From Kutzneria sp036403095 (GTDB lineage Bacteria > Actinomycetota > Actinomycetes > Mycobacteriales > Pseudonocardiaceae): a stretch of DNA of 64,000 nt. Both the position numbers and the translations under genes were made by a program. The notes below the pieces were generated by a model. The model did no database searches, was not told the origin of the DNA, and saw only the letters and a list, made by a program, of their open reading frames with translations. Every line of letters starts with the position of its first letter. Positions within the stretch are counted from its first letter, which is position 1. Below are positions 26,333-35,206 of the stretch, piece after piece. The DNA is taken from contig DASWRQ010000153.1 of assembly GCA_036403095.1 (NCBI GenBank), positions 1 to 64,000 of the forward strand, in the 5' to 3' direction.

Positions 26333-26990
26333 GCGCGTCGATCCGGTAGCCGACGCCAGGCACGGTGGTGATCAGCCACGGCTCGCCGAGTCGCTTGCGC
26401 AGCGCGGAAACCGTGATGCGGACGGCGTTGGTGAACGGGTCGGCGTTGCAGTCCCAAGCCTGCGCCAGCAGCTCCTCGGCGCTGACGACCCCGCCTTCGG
26501 CGGCCACGAGGACTTCGAGCACGGCGAACTGCTTGCGGGTCAACGCGACGTAGCGGCCGTCCCGGAAGACCTCACGGCGGAAGGGATCCAGCCGCAGTCC
26601 GGCGATCTCGCGTACCGGCGGCCGGGCGTGCGCGCGCCGTCGGTCCAGCGCCCGCAGCCGCATGACGAGCTCGCGCAGGTCGAACGGCTTGGTGAGGTAG
26701 TCGTCGGCGCCGAGCGCGAACCCGGACGCCTTGTCGTCGATCCGATCGGCCGCGGTGAGCATGAGGATCGGCATGCCGCTGCCGGACGCGACGATGCAGC
26801 GGGCGATCTCGTCGCCGGACGGGCCGGGGATGTCCCGGTCGAGCACCGCGAGGTCGTAGCGGTTGACGCTGAGCAGTTCCAGGGCGGTGTCGCCGTCGCC
26901 GGCGATGTCGGCGGCGATCGCCTCCAGCCGCAGGCCGTCCCGTACGGCCTCGGCCAGGTAGGGCTCGTCCTCCACGATCAGCACCCGCAT
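26325..26990 (-). CDS. OmpR/PhoB-type response regulator
   Basis: 221 aa. Receiver with acidic pair in VLIVEDEPY, phospho-Asp in DLAVLDRDIPGPSGDE and Lys in DDYLTKPFDL; winged-helix DNA-binding domain from LRLDPFRREVFRDGR to VPGVGYRID. Ends eight bases inside the kinase gene and begins nine bases after the VanZ-like gene stop. Resembles regulators paired with CutS/CseC-type kinases. Likely governs an envelope response. Confidence 0.94.
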   Translation of the reverse strand: MRVLIVEDEPYLAEAVRDGLRLEAIAADIAGDGDTALELLSVNRYDLAVLDRDIPGPSGDEIARCIVASGSGMPILMLTAADRIDDKASGFALGADDYLTKPFDLRELVMRLRALDRRRAHARPPVREIAGLRLDPFRREVFRDGRYVALTRKQFAVLEVLVAAEGGVVSAEELLAQAWDCNADPFTNAVRITVSALRKRLGEPWLITTVPGVGYRIDARG

Positions 26991-26999
26991 GTCGGCAGC

Positions 27000-27542
27000 C
27001 TAGACGCCCGCGTGTTCGCGGGCCGGTGTGCGCCACCAGTGCCGTGACGCCAGCGCGGCCAGCCCGGCGCCGGCGGCGTTGAGCAGCACATCGTCCACAG
27101 AGGACACTCGGTCCAGCTGGAACACGTACTGCGCGGTCTCGATCAGGGTCGAGCAGACCGCGCCGAGCGCCAGCATCCGCGGCACCGACGCCAGCGCCGG
27201 GAAGCGCAACGGCGCGAACAGTCCCAGCGCGGCGAACACCACCAGGTTGCCGACGATCTGGAGCGTCGCCGACGCCGCCCCGTGCGCAATGATCGCCGAC
27301 AGATCCTTCAGTGGCACCAGGCTCACGCGGCCGGGGTTGGTGGACGGTCCGCCGGGCAGCAGGGTCAGCCAGACCGGGAACACCGTTCCGTAGACCATGC
27401 CGACATCGGCCAGCGCCGTCCGCCACGACCGCCGCCACCAGGCCATCGCCAACGCGGCCAGCACCGCCATCGGTAACGCCACAACCGACAGGGCCACGAC
27501 TCCGGTGAACGTGCCGACCCAGTCGTGCCAGTCCTTGAGCAC
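27000..27542 (-). CDS. VanZ-like membrane protein
   Basis: 180 aa with four to five membrane segments. Motifs typical of the VanZ family include VWLTLLPGG, the NLVVFAALGLFAPLRFP block and LIETAQYVFQLDRVSSVDDV, ending in an LNAAGAGLA helix. VanZ of enterococci gives low-level teicoplanin resistance by an unclear mechanism; actinomycete relatives are of unknown function. First gene of an operon with a response regulator and kinase. Confidence 0.87.
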   Translation of the reverse strand: MLKDWHDWVGTFTGVVALSVVALPMAVLAALAMAWWRRSWRTALADVGMVYGTVFPVWLTLLPGGPSTNPGRVSLVPLKDLSAIIAHGAASATLQIVGNLVVFAALGLFAPLRFPALASVPRMLALGAVCSTLIETAQYVFQLDRVSSVDDVLLNAAGAGLAALASRHWWRTPAREHAGV

Positions 27543-27718
27543 GTCACCCCCGTCCCAGCGCGGCCTGTGACTTCCACGCGATCATCGGTTGCAGCGGAAA
27601 GTCGCCGGCCCGAGCAGCTTCCGTCGGTCGATCTTCATGCGTTCAGCCAAGCCGGTCGGCTGTTGCCGGGACGTATGCGATTTTCGATATGCCCGCGATA
27701 CACGCGCGGCAGGTCGGG

Positions 27719-28954
27719 TCAGCCGGCGACGTCAACGGATTCCCTGTGCGAGCGGGCGACGAGCCAGCCGATGGCCGCGGCGACCGCGCAGGCCGCCGCG
27801 GCGAGCACCAGTCCGGCCCGGCCGCCGAGGTATTCGGTGACCACGCCGGCGATCGGCCCGCCGATCGGCGTGGTCCCCTGGAGGGCGACCAGCCACAGCG
27901 CGACGACCCGGCCGCGCATGGTCGGCTCGGACCCGAGTTGCAGCGTGCTGCCGCCCTGGGAGAGGAAACCGACGCTGACCGCGCCGACGAAGAACAGTGC
28001 GACGAGCTCCAGCCACAGCGTGGGAGCCGCCGCCGCGGCGGCCAGCACGATGGTGAACAACGTCGCCGAGCGCACCAGCACGGGCAGGCCGGTTCTTCCC
28101 CGCGCCGCAACGTAAAGTCCGCCGACCACCGCGCCGGCGCCCATTGCCGCCGTCATGAAGCCGTAGGTCTCGGCGCCGTTGCCGAACGAGTCGCGGGCCA
28201 CCACCGGCAGCACCACCTGGAACTCGTAGGCCAGGCAGCCGACGATCGCCAGCATCACCAGCGGCACCAACAGGTTCGGCGTACGGCGGACGTAGGCCAG
28301 CCCTTCCCGGACCTGCCCCGGCGCCCGCCGCGTCCGCGGCGTCCGGTACAGCCGGGACACGTCGAGCGTGGCCAGCGAGAAGATCACCGCCAGGAAACTC
28401 GCGGCGTTCGACAGGAAGCACAGTCCGGTGCCGCCGGCCGCGATCACCACGCCCGCCACCGCCGGTCCGACCGCCCGCGCGCAGTTGACCAGGACCGAGT
28501 TCAGGCTCACCGCGTTGCGCAGCTCGTCCGGGCCGACCATTTCCGAGGTGAAGGCCGAGCGGGCCGGATTGGTCAGGCAGTTGCACAGCCCCAGCAGCGC
28601 CGCGAACACCATGACGTGCCACAGCTGAGCTCGGCCGGACAGCGTGAGCACGCCCAGTCCCGCCGCCAGTGCCGCCGACACCGCCTGGGTCGCGATCAGC
28701 AGCTTGCGCTTGTCGAACCGGTCCGCCAGCAGCCCGCTGTAGGGGCCGAGGAACAGCATCGGCAACGTCTGGATCGACGTCACCACGCCGAGCGCCGTCG
28801 CCGACCCGCTCAGCTGCAACACCAGCCAGGACTGAGCCACGATCTGCATCCAGGTGCCGGCCATCGACACCGCCTGGCCGGTGAAGTACCTGCGGTAGTT
28901 GGGATTGCTCAGCGACGAGAACGTCTGTTGCCGCAAGGCCGTCAACGCGGCCAT
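27719..28954 (-). CDS. EntS-like MFS exporter
   Basis: 411 aa, twelve helices. N-terminal NYRRYFTGQAVSMAGTWMQI and the LPMLFLGPYSGLLADRFDKR loop are characteristic of MFS_3/EntS exporters, which expel siderophores and drugs. Lies 25 bases downstream of a MarR gene on the same strand, so it is probably the regulated efflux pump of a MarR-pump operon. The 176 bases downstream to the VanZ gene hold no gene. Confidence 0.9.
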   Translation of the reverse strand: MAALTALRQQTFSSLSNPNYRRYFTGQAVSMAGTWMQIVAQSWLVLQLSGSATALGVVTSIQTLPMLFLGPYSGLLADRFDKRKLLIATQAVSAALAAGLGVLTLSGRAQLWHVMVFAALLGLCNCLTNPARSAFTSEMVGPDELRNAVSLNSVLVNCARAVGPAVAGVVIAAGGTGLCFLSNAASFLAVIFSLATLDVSRLYRTPRTRRAPGQVREGLAYVRRTPNLLVPLVMLAIVGCLAYEFQVVLPVVARDSFGNGAETYGFMTAAMGAGAVVGGLYVAARGRTGLPVLVRSATLFTIVLAAAAAAPTLWLELVALFFVGAVSVGFLSQGGSTLQLGSEPTMRGRVVALWLVALQGTTPIGGPIAGVVTEYLGGRAGLVLAAAACAVAAAIGWLVARSHRESVDVAG

Positions 28955-28979
28955 GGTCCACCCCCCATCTGTGCGCCGG

Positions 28980-29444
28980 TCACGATTCGTCGGCCGGCTT
29001 GATGTCTCGGCGCATCAGCAGCCCCAGTGCCTCCAGCGCGGGCAGCGCGTCGAGCAGCTGGGCCGCGTGCTCGTCCGGCAGCTCCGCCAACCTCGCCGTG
29101 AACAGCCGGGTCCGCTCCTCCCGCAGCCGCGTCAGCAACGTGCCGCCCTGCTCGGTGATCCGCACCCGGACCGCCCGGCCGTCGCGCTCGTGGGCGATCC
29201 GCTCCACCAGTCCCGCGTCGACCAGCTTGGCCACGATCCGGGACAGCATGGTCGGGTTGATGCCCTCGAACTCGGCCAGCTCGCCCATGCCCAGCGGGCC
29301 CAACCGGTTCACCGTGCCGAGCACCCACACCGCCGACGGCGACAGGCCCTCCTGCGGCGTCTGCCGGTCCAGCGACCTGGAGATCCGGGCCAGCGCCCCG
29401 CGCAGCCGCGCCGCCTCTCCCTGCTCGAACCGCACCGCCACCAC
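28980..29444 (-). CDS. MarR-family regulator
   Basis: 154 aa winged-helix protein. Recognition region LGPLGMGELAEFEGINPTML with SRIVAKLVDAGLVERIAHER following, and wing DGRAVRVRITEQG. Long dimerisation helices at both ends. GTG/ATG choices near 29444 are close; family length is matched. Likely represses itself and the exporter gene 25 bases downstream through the inverted repeat at 29460-29475. Confidence 0.92.
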   Translation of the reverse strand: MVAVRFEQGEAARLRGALARISRSLDRQTPQEGLSPSAVWVLGTVNRLGPLGMGELAEFEGINPTMLSRIVAKLVDAGLVERIAHERDGRAVRVRITEQGGTLLTRLREERTRLFTARLAELPDEHAAQLLDALPALEALGLLMRRDIKPADES

Positions 29445-29459
29445 CTGCCTCCAATTACT

Positions 29460-29475
29460 TGCTTGCCGGTAAGCA
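29460..29475 (-). promoter_or_regulatory. candidate MarR operator
   Basis: TGCTT-N6-AAGCA, a perfect 5-bp inverted repeat within an AT-richer patch (ATTACTTGCTTGCC to GGTAAGCATATA) 16 bases upstream of the MarR gene start. The 270 bases beyond it (29476-29745) hold no gene that I can support. Confidence 0.6.
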
Positions 29476-29745
29476 TATACCTGGAGGGCGGGGAGGCACC
29501 AATATGGCAGCGCCGCAGGTTGTCGGGGGCGGACGGGAAGGTGTCCGTTCAGTCTCCGGCCTTAGAACTCGTCCATGGCGGACCAGCCTGTGTCGCGAAC
29601 CGGACGCGCGCGGTCGGTGGCCGCCGACAACGGCCGCGACCTGGTCGACTTTGCCGGACAGGGCTTCCGGCCTGGACGTCGTCGCCGGTCGAGAGCTGCC
29701 CGCACCGGCCGGACGAGTCCCGTACGGTCTACCGGCTCGACCGTC

Positions 29746-30762
29746 CTAGTTCGTGACGAGCCGGCGGATCACCGTGATCGGGCCGATGGCGTCGATCGGG
29801 CTGACCTTGATCGGCTCGCCGAAGGTCGCCGCCTGCACGGCCTGGTTGTGGTCGAGCGCGATCGCCACGTGCTGAACCGGCTGGTAGAAGTAGATCAGGT
29901 CGCCGGCCTTGACCTCGGCCCGCGACACCTGCGTGCCGACCAGCGCCTGGTCGGCGGCGACGCGGGGCAGCGCGATGCCGGCGGAGCGGTAGGCGGCCTG
30001 CACGAGCCCCGAGCAGTCGTAGGCCATCGGCCCGGTGCCGCCCCACTCGTAGGCCTTGCCCAGCTGGGCGATGGCGAACCGCAGCGCGACGCCGGCCGCG
30101 CCGGGCGGCGTCATCACGTTCGGGGCGGTGACGCCGGTCTGGAGCATGGCGACCTCGTCCGACGGCAGCGCGTCGAGCGCCGACCGCACCTGCGAGACCC
30201 GCTTCTGCAGGTCGGCCCGCTGGGTACCGACCTGGGTCTCGATGGCGGTCGCCGCCGCGGCCGCCGTGCTCGCGGCAGTCTGCTGCTTCTGGGCCTCGTC
30301 ACGGGCCTTGGACGTCTGCGCGAGGGCCTGGGCCGACGCCGCCGCGACGGCGTCATCGGCGTCGTGGGCCAAGCCGACGGCGATCGACGCCGAGGTGAAG
30401 GCGTCGGCGCTGGCACTGTTGAGCACCGCCGCCACGCTGTTGGCCGGCACCAACGACCGCAGCAACGCGGCCCGCTGCCGGCGGTCGGCCACCACCCCGT
30501 CGGCCTGCTGCTGCGCCTGCTTCCAGCTCTTGTCCGCCGCCTGGAACGCCGTGTCGGCCGCGGCGGCCTGCTCCCGCAGGGCCTTCGCCTTCTCCTGGGC
30601 CTTGAGCAGCTGCTCGTTGACCTTCTCGGCCTGGTGGCTCAGATCCACGTAACGGCCGATCAGACCGGCCACCGTGGTCGGCGGGTCGTCGGCCCGCGCG
30701 ACGCCGGTTGACAACAGCGCGGTCACTGCCACCATTACGCAGGTCGCGCACAGCTTTCGCAT
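29746..30762 (-). CDS. secreted NlpC/P60 endopeptidase
   Basis: 338 aa. Signal peptide ending near GVARADDPP; residues about 30-200 are a long Ala/Gln-rich coiled coil; the C-terminal NlpC/P60 domain has the catalytic Cys in YDCSGLVQAAYRSAG and His in VQHVAIALDH. Resembles mycobacterial RipA-type peptidoglycan hydrolases, which cleave the D-Glu to diaminopimelate bond; the coiled coil restrains or positions the enzyme. Single gene. Confidence 0.93.
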   Translation of the reverse strand: MRKLCATCVMVAVTALLSTGVARADDPPTTVAGLIGRYVDLSHQAEKVNEQLLKAQEKAKALREQAAAADTAFQAADKSWKQAQQQADGVVADRRQRAALLRSLVPANSVAAVLNSASADAFTSASIAVGLAHDADDAVAAASAQALAQTSKARDEAQKQQTAASTAAAAATAIETQVGTQRADLQKRVSQVRSALDALPSDEVAMLQTGVTAPNVMTPPGAAGVALRFAIAQLGKAYEWGGTGPMAYDCSGLVQAAYRSAGIALPRVAADQALVGTQVSRAEVKAGDLIYFYQPVQHVAIALDHNQAVQAATFGEPIKVSPIDAIGPITVIRRLVTN

Positions 30763-30947
30763 GATCCCCCCGACGACAGGTCCTCCGGTTCGACCCTACC
30801 GAACTCCGCGACACCGGCGGCGGCCTTCCGTGATCTCGGCGGGGTAGCCCGGATCGCCCGTTCGGACGCCCTTTCCGACCGGGCTGAACCCGAGTCGACC
30901 CGATCGCGTATCGACGTCAGGATGCCTGAAGGGGGTGTGCCGCGCAG

Positions 30948-32744
30948 ATGAGCGGGCCGATCACCGTCACTCTGAGTTACCAGGTGCGCCGCGGACGAGC
31001 GAGCCAGTTCTCCGCGTCGGCAACGGCGCTGCTCGGCGCGGCCGCGCAGCAGCCGGGCTACCTCGGCGCCGGGATCACCGGCACCGCGGCGACCGGGCGG
31101 GAGTGGCAGCTCTTCTACCGGTTCGACGATGACCGCGCCCTGGACGAGTGGGAGCGGTCGCACGCCTACACCCGGTTCATCGAGTACGTCGAGAAGTTCG
31201 CCACGCGCGCCGACGCGCAGCGCACGGTCGGCAACGAGCTGTGGCCGGTCGACCGCCGACCCGCCCCGCCGCCGCAGCAGCCGCCGGCCCCGGCCCCCAA
31301 GCCCCAGACGCTCAATCGGCGGCAGATGGCCCACCTCGAGACGACCAAGATGACCGCGACCGAGCTGGCCGCCCGGATGGAGGCACTTCGGGCCCAGGAC
31401 GCCGTCCAGCAACGGTCCGACCAGCTTGGGTCCGGTCAGCAGCGATCCGGCCAGCACCAGCGGCCCGAGATCGAGCAGCCCCAGCACCACGAGCAGCCCC
31501 ACTACGAGCGGGCGCCGGCCGAGCGCATCCCGGAGCGGGCTCACGTCGAGCAGCCCCCGGCCGAACGGATCCCCGAGCGGGTCCAGCAGCTGTCGGCCCA
31601 GCACGAACGCCCCCGTGTCGAGCAGCCCCGGTACGAGCCGCCGCACGTCGAGCCGGCCCACCTCGAGACCACCAACTTGAGCGCCGCCGAGCTGGCCGCC
31701 CGGATGGAGGCGTGGCGGACCCAGCCGCCGTCGGGCCAGCACGTGCGGCCCCAGATCGCCCAACCCCATGTGGCCCAACCCCAAATGACGCAGCCCCCGG
31801 TGGAGCAGCCCCGGTACGAGCCGCCACGCGTCGAGCCGGCCCACCTCGAGACCACCAAGATGAGCGCCGCCGAGCTGGCCGCCCGTCGGGACGCCATGCG
31901 CGCGATGGACCACGCCCAGCCGGCGTCGGGTCAGTACGAACGGCCCCGAGCCGAGCAGCCCCGTTCCGTGCCGCAGCGCGCCGAGCGCCCGCCGTACGAC
32001 CAGCGGCCCCAGGTCGACCAGCGACCGTCGGTCGACCGGTCCCAGCGGGCATCGGCCCAATGGGCGGAGGACCAGTGGGACTCCGAGTTCCGCGAGCTGG
32101 TGGCCCGTGAGTCGGGCTGGGACGCCGTGCCGAGCCCGCAGGCCCCGGTGCCGCACTCCCAGCCGATCTCCCGGATCGACGTGGCCCAGTGGGAGGCGGC
32201 CCAGCAGAAGATCGCCCAGGAGGAAGCTGCCCAGCGCGAGATGGTCCGGCGGGACGCCTTCCACCGCGAGGTCGCCGCACGTGAAGCGGCCCAGCGGGAA
32301 CAGGCCCAGCGCGAGGCCGCGCAGTTCGAGGCAGACCAGTGGGAGGCCGCCCAGCGTGAGGAAGCGGCCCAGCTGGAGGCCGTCCAGCAGGCCGCCGCGC
32401 TGCAGGAGGCGGCCGAACGGGAGGCGGCCCAGCGCGAGGCCGCCCTGTTCGAGGCGGCTGAACGGGCAGCCGGCAACCACGAGCCGCCCCCGGAGCCCGA
32501 GTGGCGGCAGCCGGGTCTGCGGGTGGTCGGCCGGGACGAGCGGGCCGACCGGGAGCCGAGCCGCCGGTGGTGGGGTCGCAAGCAGCAGACCCGTCGGGAC
32601 CAACCCGAGCCGGCCGGCGGGAGCGAGCATCCGGCCGAGCAGACCCTGTCCCCCGCGGCGACGCGCGCGCTGTTCGGCGACCCCGAGGTGCCGCGGACCG
32701 ACGGTGATCCGCTGGCCGTCGCCAAGGGCCGCCGCCAGCGCTGA
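30948..32744 (+). CDS. ABM-domain protein with repeats and coiled coil
   Basis: 598 aa of unusual build. Residues 1-100 are an antibiotic-biosynthesis-monooxygenase-like ferredoxin fold (ITVTLSYQVRRGRASQFSAS, YLGAGITG, WQLFYRF). Residues 101-400 are Pro/Gln/Glu-rich and carry three copies of AHLETTKMSAAELAARMEA at about 128, 237 and 298. Residues about 405-508 are a highly charged REAAQ-type coiled coil. The C-terminus is basic. No signal peptide or membrane segment. I do not know a family with this order. It may be a scaffold binding a partner through the repeated helix. ATG 30948 has GGGGG about 12 bases upstream. Confidence 0.8.
   Translation: MSGPITVTLSYQVRRGRASQFSASATALLGAAAQQPGYLGAGITGTAATGREWQLFYRFDDDRALDEWERSHAYTRFIEYVEKFATRADAQRTVGNELWPVDRRPAPPPQQPPAPAPKPQTLNRRQMAHLETTKMTATELAARMEALRAQDAVQQRSDQLGSGQQRSGQHQRPEIEQPQHHEQPHYERAPAERIPERAHVEQPPAERIPERVQQLSAQHERPRVEQPRYEPPHVEPAHLETTNLSAAELAARMEAWRTQPPSGQHVRPQIAQPHVAQPQMTQPPVEQPRYEPPRVEPAHLETTKMSAAELAARRDAMRAMDHAQPASGQYERPRAEQPRSVPQRAERPPYDQRPQVDQRPSVDRSQRASAQWAEDQWDSEFRELVARESGWDAVPSPQAPVPHSQPISRIDVAQWEAAQQKIAQEEAAQREMVRRDAFHREVAAREAAQREQAQREAAQFEADQWEAAQREEAAQLEAVQQAAALQEAAEREAAQREAALFEAAERAAGNHEPPPEPEWRQPGLRVVGRDERADREPSRRWWGRKQQTRRDQPEPAGGSEHPAEQTLSPAATRALFGDPEVPRTDGDPLAVAKGRRQR
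31620..31885 (+). repeat. in-gene direct repeat, two 83-bp copies
   Basis: Near-identical blocks at 31620-31702 and 31803-31885, period 183 bp (61 codons), encoding EQPRYEPP.VEPAHLETT...SAAELAAR. A third, diverged copy of the AHLETTKM part lies at about 31329-31390. Such repeats point to intragenic duplication and possible copy-number change between strains. Confidence 0.8.
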
Positions 32745-32852
32745 TCACCGGTCGGGAGCTCCACGTCGATGCCGTGCCGACCAGCGCGGCATCGACGGCG
32801 TCAACCCGGAGCGCGGGTTACCGTGGGTGTCCGGGGCGGCGGTTGGAGGAGC

Positions 32853-33656
32853 ATGGGCAAGCGTCTCGCTCGTGAGCTGTACGAGCCGGAGCTGTTCCGG
32901 CTGCAGGCCGAGCTGGTCAAGCTCCAGGAATGGGTCCGCGTCGAGAAAGCGCGCGTCGCCGTGATCTTCGAGGGCCGGGACGCCGCCGGCAAGGGCAGCG
33001 CCATCAAGCGGGTCGCCGAGTACCTCAACCCCCGCGTCGTGCGGACCGCCGCACTGCCGGCCCCGACCGAGCGTGAGCGGACGCAGTTCTACTTCCAGCG
33101 CTACACCGCCCATCTGCCGGCCGGCGGCGAGATCGTGCTGTTCGACCGCTCCTGGTACAACCGGGCCGGCGTCGAGCACGTGATGGGCTTCTGCACTCCG
33201 GACGAGTACCACCGCTTCCTGCACCAGTGCCCCATCTTCGAGCGGCTGCTGGTCGAGGACGGCCTGCTGCTGCGCAAGTACTGGTTCTCGGTGTCCGACA
33301 AGGAGCAGCAGAAGCGTTTCCGCTCGCGCCTCGACGACCCCATGCGCCGGTGGAAGCTGTCGCCAATGGATGCCGAGTCCATCACCCGCTGGGAGGACTA
33401 CTCGCGGGCCAAGGACGAGATGTTCGTGCACACCGACATCCCCGAGTCGCCCTGGCACGTCGTGGACAGCGAGGACAAGCGCCGCGCCCGCGTCAACATG
33501 ATCGCCCACCTGCTCTCGTCCATCCCCTACCACGATGTGCGACAGCAGCCCGTCCACCTGCCGGACCGTCCTCCGTCCCGGGGGTACGTCCGGCCGCCCA
33601 TGTCCACTCAGACCTTCGTGCCGGACCACGCCGCGACGTTGAAAGCCCACAAGTAG
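32853..33656 (+). CDS. ppk2: polyphosphate kinase 2
   Basis: 267 aa PPK2-family kinase, using polyphosphate to phosphorylate nucleotides or the reverse. Walker A GRDAAGKGSAIKR, the lid region, and Walker B-like LFDRSWYNRAGVEHVMGFCT are present, with WEDYSRAKDEMF following. Typical class I length. GGAGGAG sits directly before ATG 32853. A perfect terminator follows at 33677. Single gene upstream of the gas-vesicle operon. Confidence 0.94.
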   Translation: MGKRLARELYEPELFRLQAELVKLQEWVRVEKARVAVIFEGRDAAGKGSAIKRVAEYLNPRVVRTAALPAPTERERTQFYFQRYTAHLPAGGEIVLFDRSWYNRAGVEHVMGFCTPDEYHRFLHQCPIFERLLVEDGLLLRKYWFSVSDKEQQKRFRSRLDDPMRRWKLSPMDAESITRWEDYSRAKDEMFVHTDIPESPWHVVDSEDKRRARVNMIAHLLSSIPYHDVRQQPVHLPDRPPSRGYVRPPMSTQTFVPDHAATLKAHK

Positions 33657-33676
33657 CGCCATACGAACGACAACGA

Positions 33677-33707
33677 GATGGGGAGACGGCAGTGCCGTCT
33701 CCCCATC
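33677..33707 (+). terminator. hairpin terminator after ppk2
   Basis: Perfect 14-bp stem GATGGGGAGACGGC with its complement and an AGT loop, about 20 bases after the ppk2 stop. It separates ppk2 from the gas-vesicle operon; 33708-33908 carries that operon's promoter and a TAGGGT hexamer near 33875. Confidence 0.88.
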
Positions 33708-33908
33708 CGTCACGCGATCAGGTACAGGTCGGGTCGCTCGACTGCGTCGGCACCTAAATCGCGTCCAACGCTGCCTTCACGGTGTTGAACTCGCGAAACC
33801 GCCGAATGGCAGCCAGGCCGTGCTGCATTCGTGCCCGGTGAAATTACGCAGCCTGCCGACTCCGTATGGCGATAGGGTCGATGTGTCGAACGGGGTAGGT
33901 GAACGCCG

Positions 33909-34184
33909 TTGCCGGAACAGCAGCCCCCGAACGCGGCGGCCGCCGCGGCGGAATGCGCAAGGGGCCACTTCCAGAGTCTCACCGGTCACGAGAAGAGTTC
34001 CGTGACCGGATTGAAGCCGCGTCCGGAAGGCGGCTGGTCGGTGCTGCTGGACGTGGTCGAGCTGGCTCGAATTCCGGCATCCACCAGCGTGGTGGCGACC
34101 TATCGCGTCGATATCGACGGGGCCGGGGCGCTGTGCGGGTACGAGCGGCTGCGCCGGTACACGAGAGGAGCGACCGACGGGTGA
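33909..34184 (+). CDS. gvpO: gas vesicle protein GvpO
   Basis: 91 aa from TTG 33909 with AGGTGA upstream. The blocks GLKPRPEGGWSVLLDVVELA and STSVVATYRVDIDGAGALCG, then YERLRRYTRG, match GvpO, an accessory protein needed for gas-vesicle formation in actinomycetes and haloarchaea. First gene of a seven-gene operon; its TGA overlaps the GTG of gvpJ (GTGA). Confidence 0.9.
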   Translation: MPEQQPPNAAAAAAECARGHFQSLTGHEKSSVTGLKPRPEGGWSVLLDVVELARIPASTSVVATYRVDIDGAGALCGYERLRRYTRGATDG

Positions 34185-34435
34185 CCGACGAGCTGGCGGC
34201 CAGGCCCGGCGCATCACTGGCCGACGTGCTGGAACGCGTGCTGGACAAGGGCGTGGTGATCGTCGGCGACATCTCGGTGAGTGTCGTCGACGTCGAGCTG
34301 CTGACGCTGCGGGTGCGCCTGTTCGTGGCGTCCGCGCAGACCGCGCAGGAAATGGGCATGGACTGGTGGACCAATGATCCCTTCTTCTCTCCCGGCCGAC
34401 GTGAACTGCCCCCCGAGGATTCGCCCCGGCCTTGA
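34181..34435 (+). CDS. gvpJ: gas vesicle GvpA-family minor protein (GvpJ-like)
   Basis: 84 aa. GvpA-fold core SLADVLERVLDKGVVIVGDI, SVSVVDVELLTLRVRLFVAS. The ISVSVVDVELL and MGMDWW features are closer to GvpJ than to the main rib protein GvpA. GvpJ is a minor shell or nucleation component. GAGAGGAG lies upstream of GTG 34181. Its 3' end overlaps the next gvpF/L frame by up to 62 bases, depending on that start. Confidence 0.85.
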   Translation: MTDELAARPGASLADVLERVLDKGVVIVGDISVSVVDVELLTLRVRLFVASAQTAQEMGMDWWTNDPFFSPGRRELPPEDSPRP

Positions 34436-35048
34436 GACCGCCGTATACGCGTATGCGATGACGCTCAACACAACGCCGATTCCGGCGACGCCGCTCCGTA
34501 TGCTGACGCAGGGGGAACTTTCCCTCGTCGTGACGGACACAAATCCGGCCGAATTCACCGAGGCCGCGATGGTGTCGCTTGTCCGCCGGCATCACGATAT
34601 CGTGCGTGCGGTATTCCAGCACGCATCGGTGCTGCCACTGCGATTCGGCACTCTGTTCCCGAACGACGACGCGGCCCGGGAGTTGCTGCGGCTGTGTCAC
34701 GACGAGGCCGTGGCCAATCTCGCCGCGCTCGCGGACCACCGCGAGTGGGGCGTGCGCGTCCGGCGGCCCGGCACGGCGCCGGCAGCGGGGCTCAGCGGCA
34801 CCGAGTACCTGGCGCTGCGACGGCGTGAGCGCGATGGCCTGCACCTGCACCAACGCCTGGTGCGGCACGCCAGTCGCGGCACGATCCACCGGCACGGCGG
34901 CGAGATGCGGCTGGACGCCGTCTACCTCGTGCCCAGGATCGGTGAGAAGGCGTTCCTGGCCGAGGTCGGGCGGATCGACGGCCCGGTCGACACCACCGGT
35001 CCCTGGCCGCCCTATTCCTTCAGCGAGCTGCGGACGGCGGCCCGGTGA
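34374..35048 (+). CDS. gvpF: gas vesicle protein GvpF/GvpL family
   Basis: Up to 224 aa. The mature fold begins at ETAVYAYAMTLN; conserved later blocks are HHDIVRAVFQHASVLPLRFG and the C-terminal DAVYLVPR and WPPYSFSEL motifs. GvpF/L proteins contact GvpA and initiate assembly. ATG 34374 is listed; GTG 34401 is equally possible and neither has a strong ribosome site, so translation is probably coupled to gvpJ. TGA overlaps the next GTG. Confidence 0.87.
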   Translation: MIPSSLPADVNCPPRIRPGLETAVYAYAMTLNTTPIPATPLRMLTQGELSLVVTDTNPAEFTEAAMVSLVRRHHDIVRAVFQHASVLPLRFGTLFPNDDAARELLRLCHDEAVANLAALADHREWGVRVRRPGTAPAAGLSGTEYLALRRRERDGLHLHQRLVRHASRGTIHRHGGEMRLDAVYLVPRIGEKAFLAEVGRIDGPVDTTGPWPPYSFSELRTAAR

Positions 35049-35206
35049 CCGGCGACGACCTGGTTGAGCTGCTGGACCGCGCGATCGCCGGCGGCGTGGT
35101 GATCCACGGCGACGTGCTCATCTCGCTGGCCGGCGTGGACCTGATCCGACTGGACCTGCGAGCCCTGCTGGCCGCCGTGGACACGGTCGCCGTGGAGCTC
35201 GGGTGA
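35045..35206 (+). CDS. gvpS: gas vesicle GvpS-like small protein
   Basis: Only 53 aa, a minimal GvpA-fold protein: DLVELLDRAIAGGVVIHGDV, LISLAGVDLIRLDLRALLAA. The VSLAGVDLI.L.LRALL pattern is that of GvpS/GvpM-type minor proteins in actinomycetes. It is flanked on both sides by GTGA overlaps with gvpF and gvpK, so it must be read as part of the operon. The N-terminus is shorter than in most relatives. Confidence 0.85.
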   Translation: MTGDDLVELLDRAIAGGVVIHGDVLISLAGVDLIRLDLRALLAAVDTVAVELG

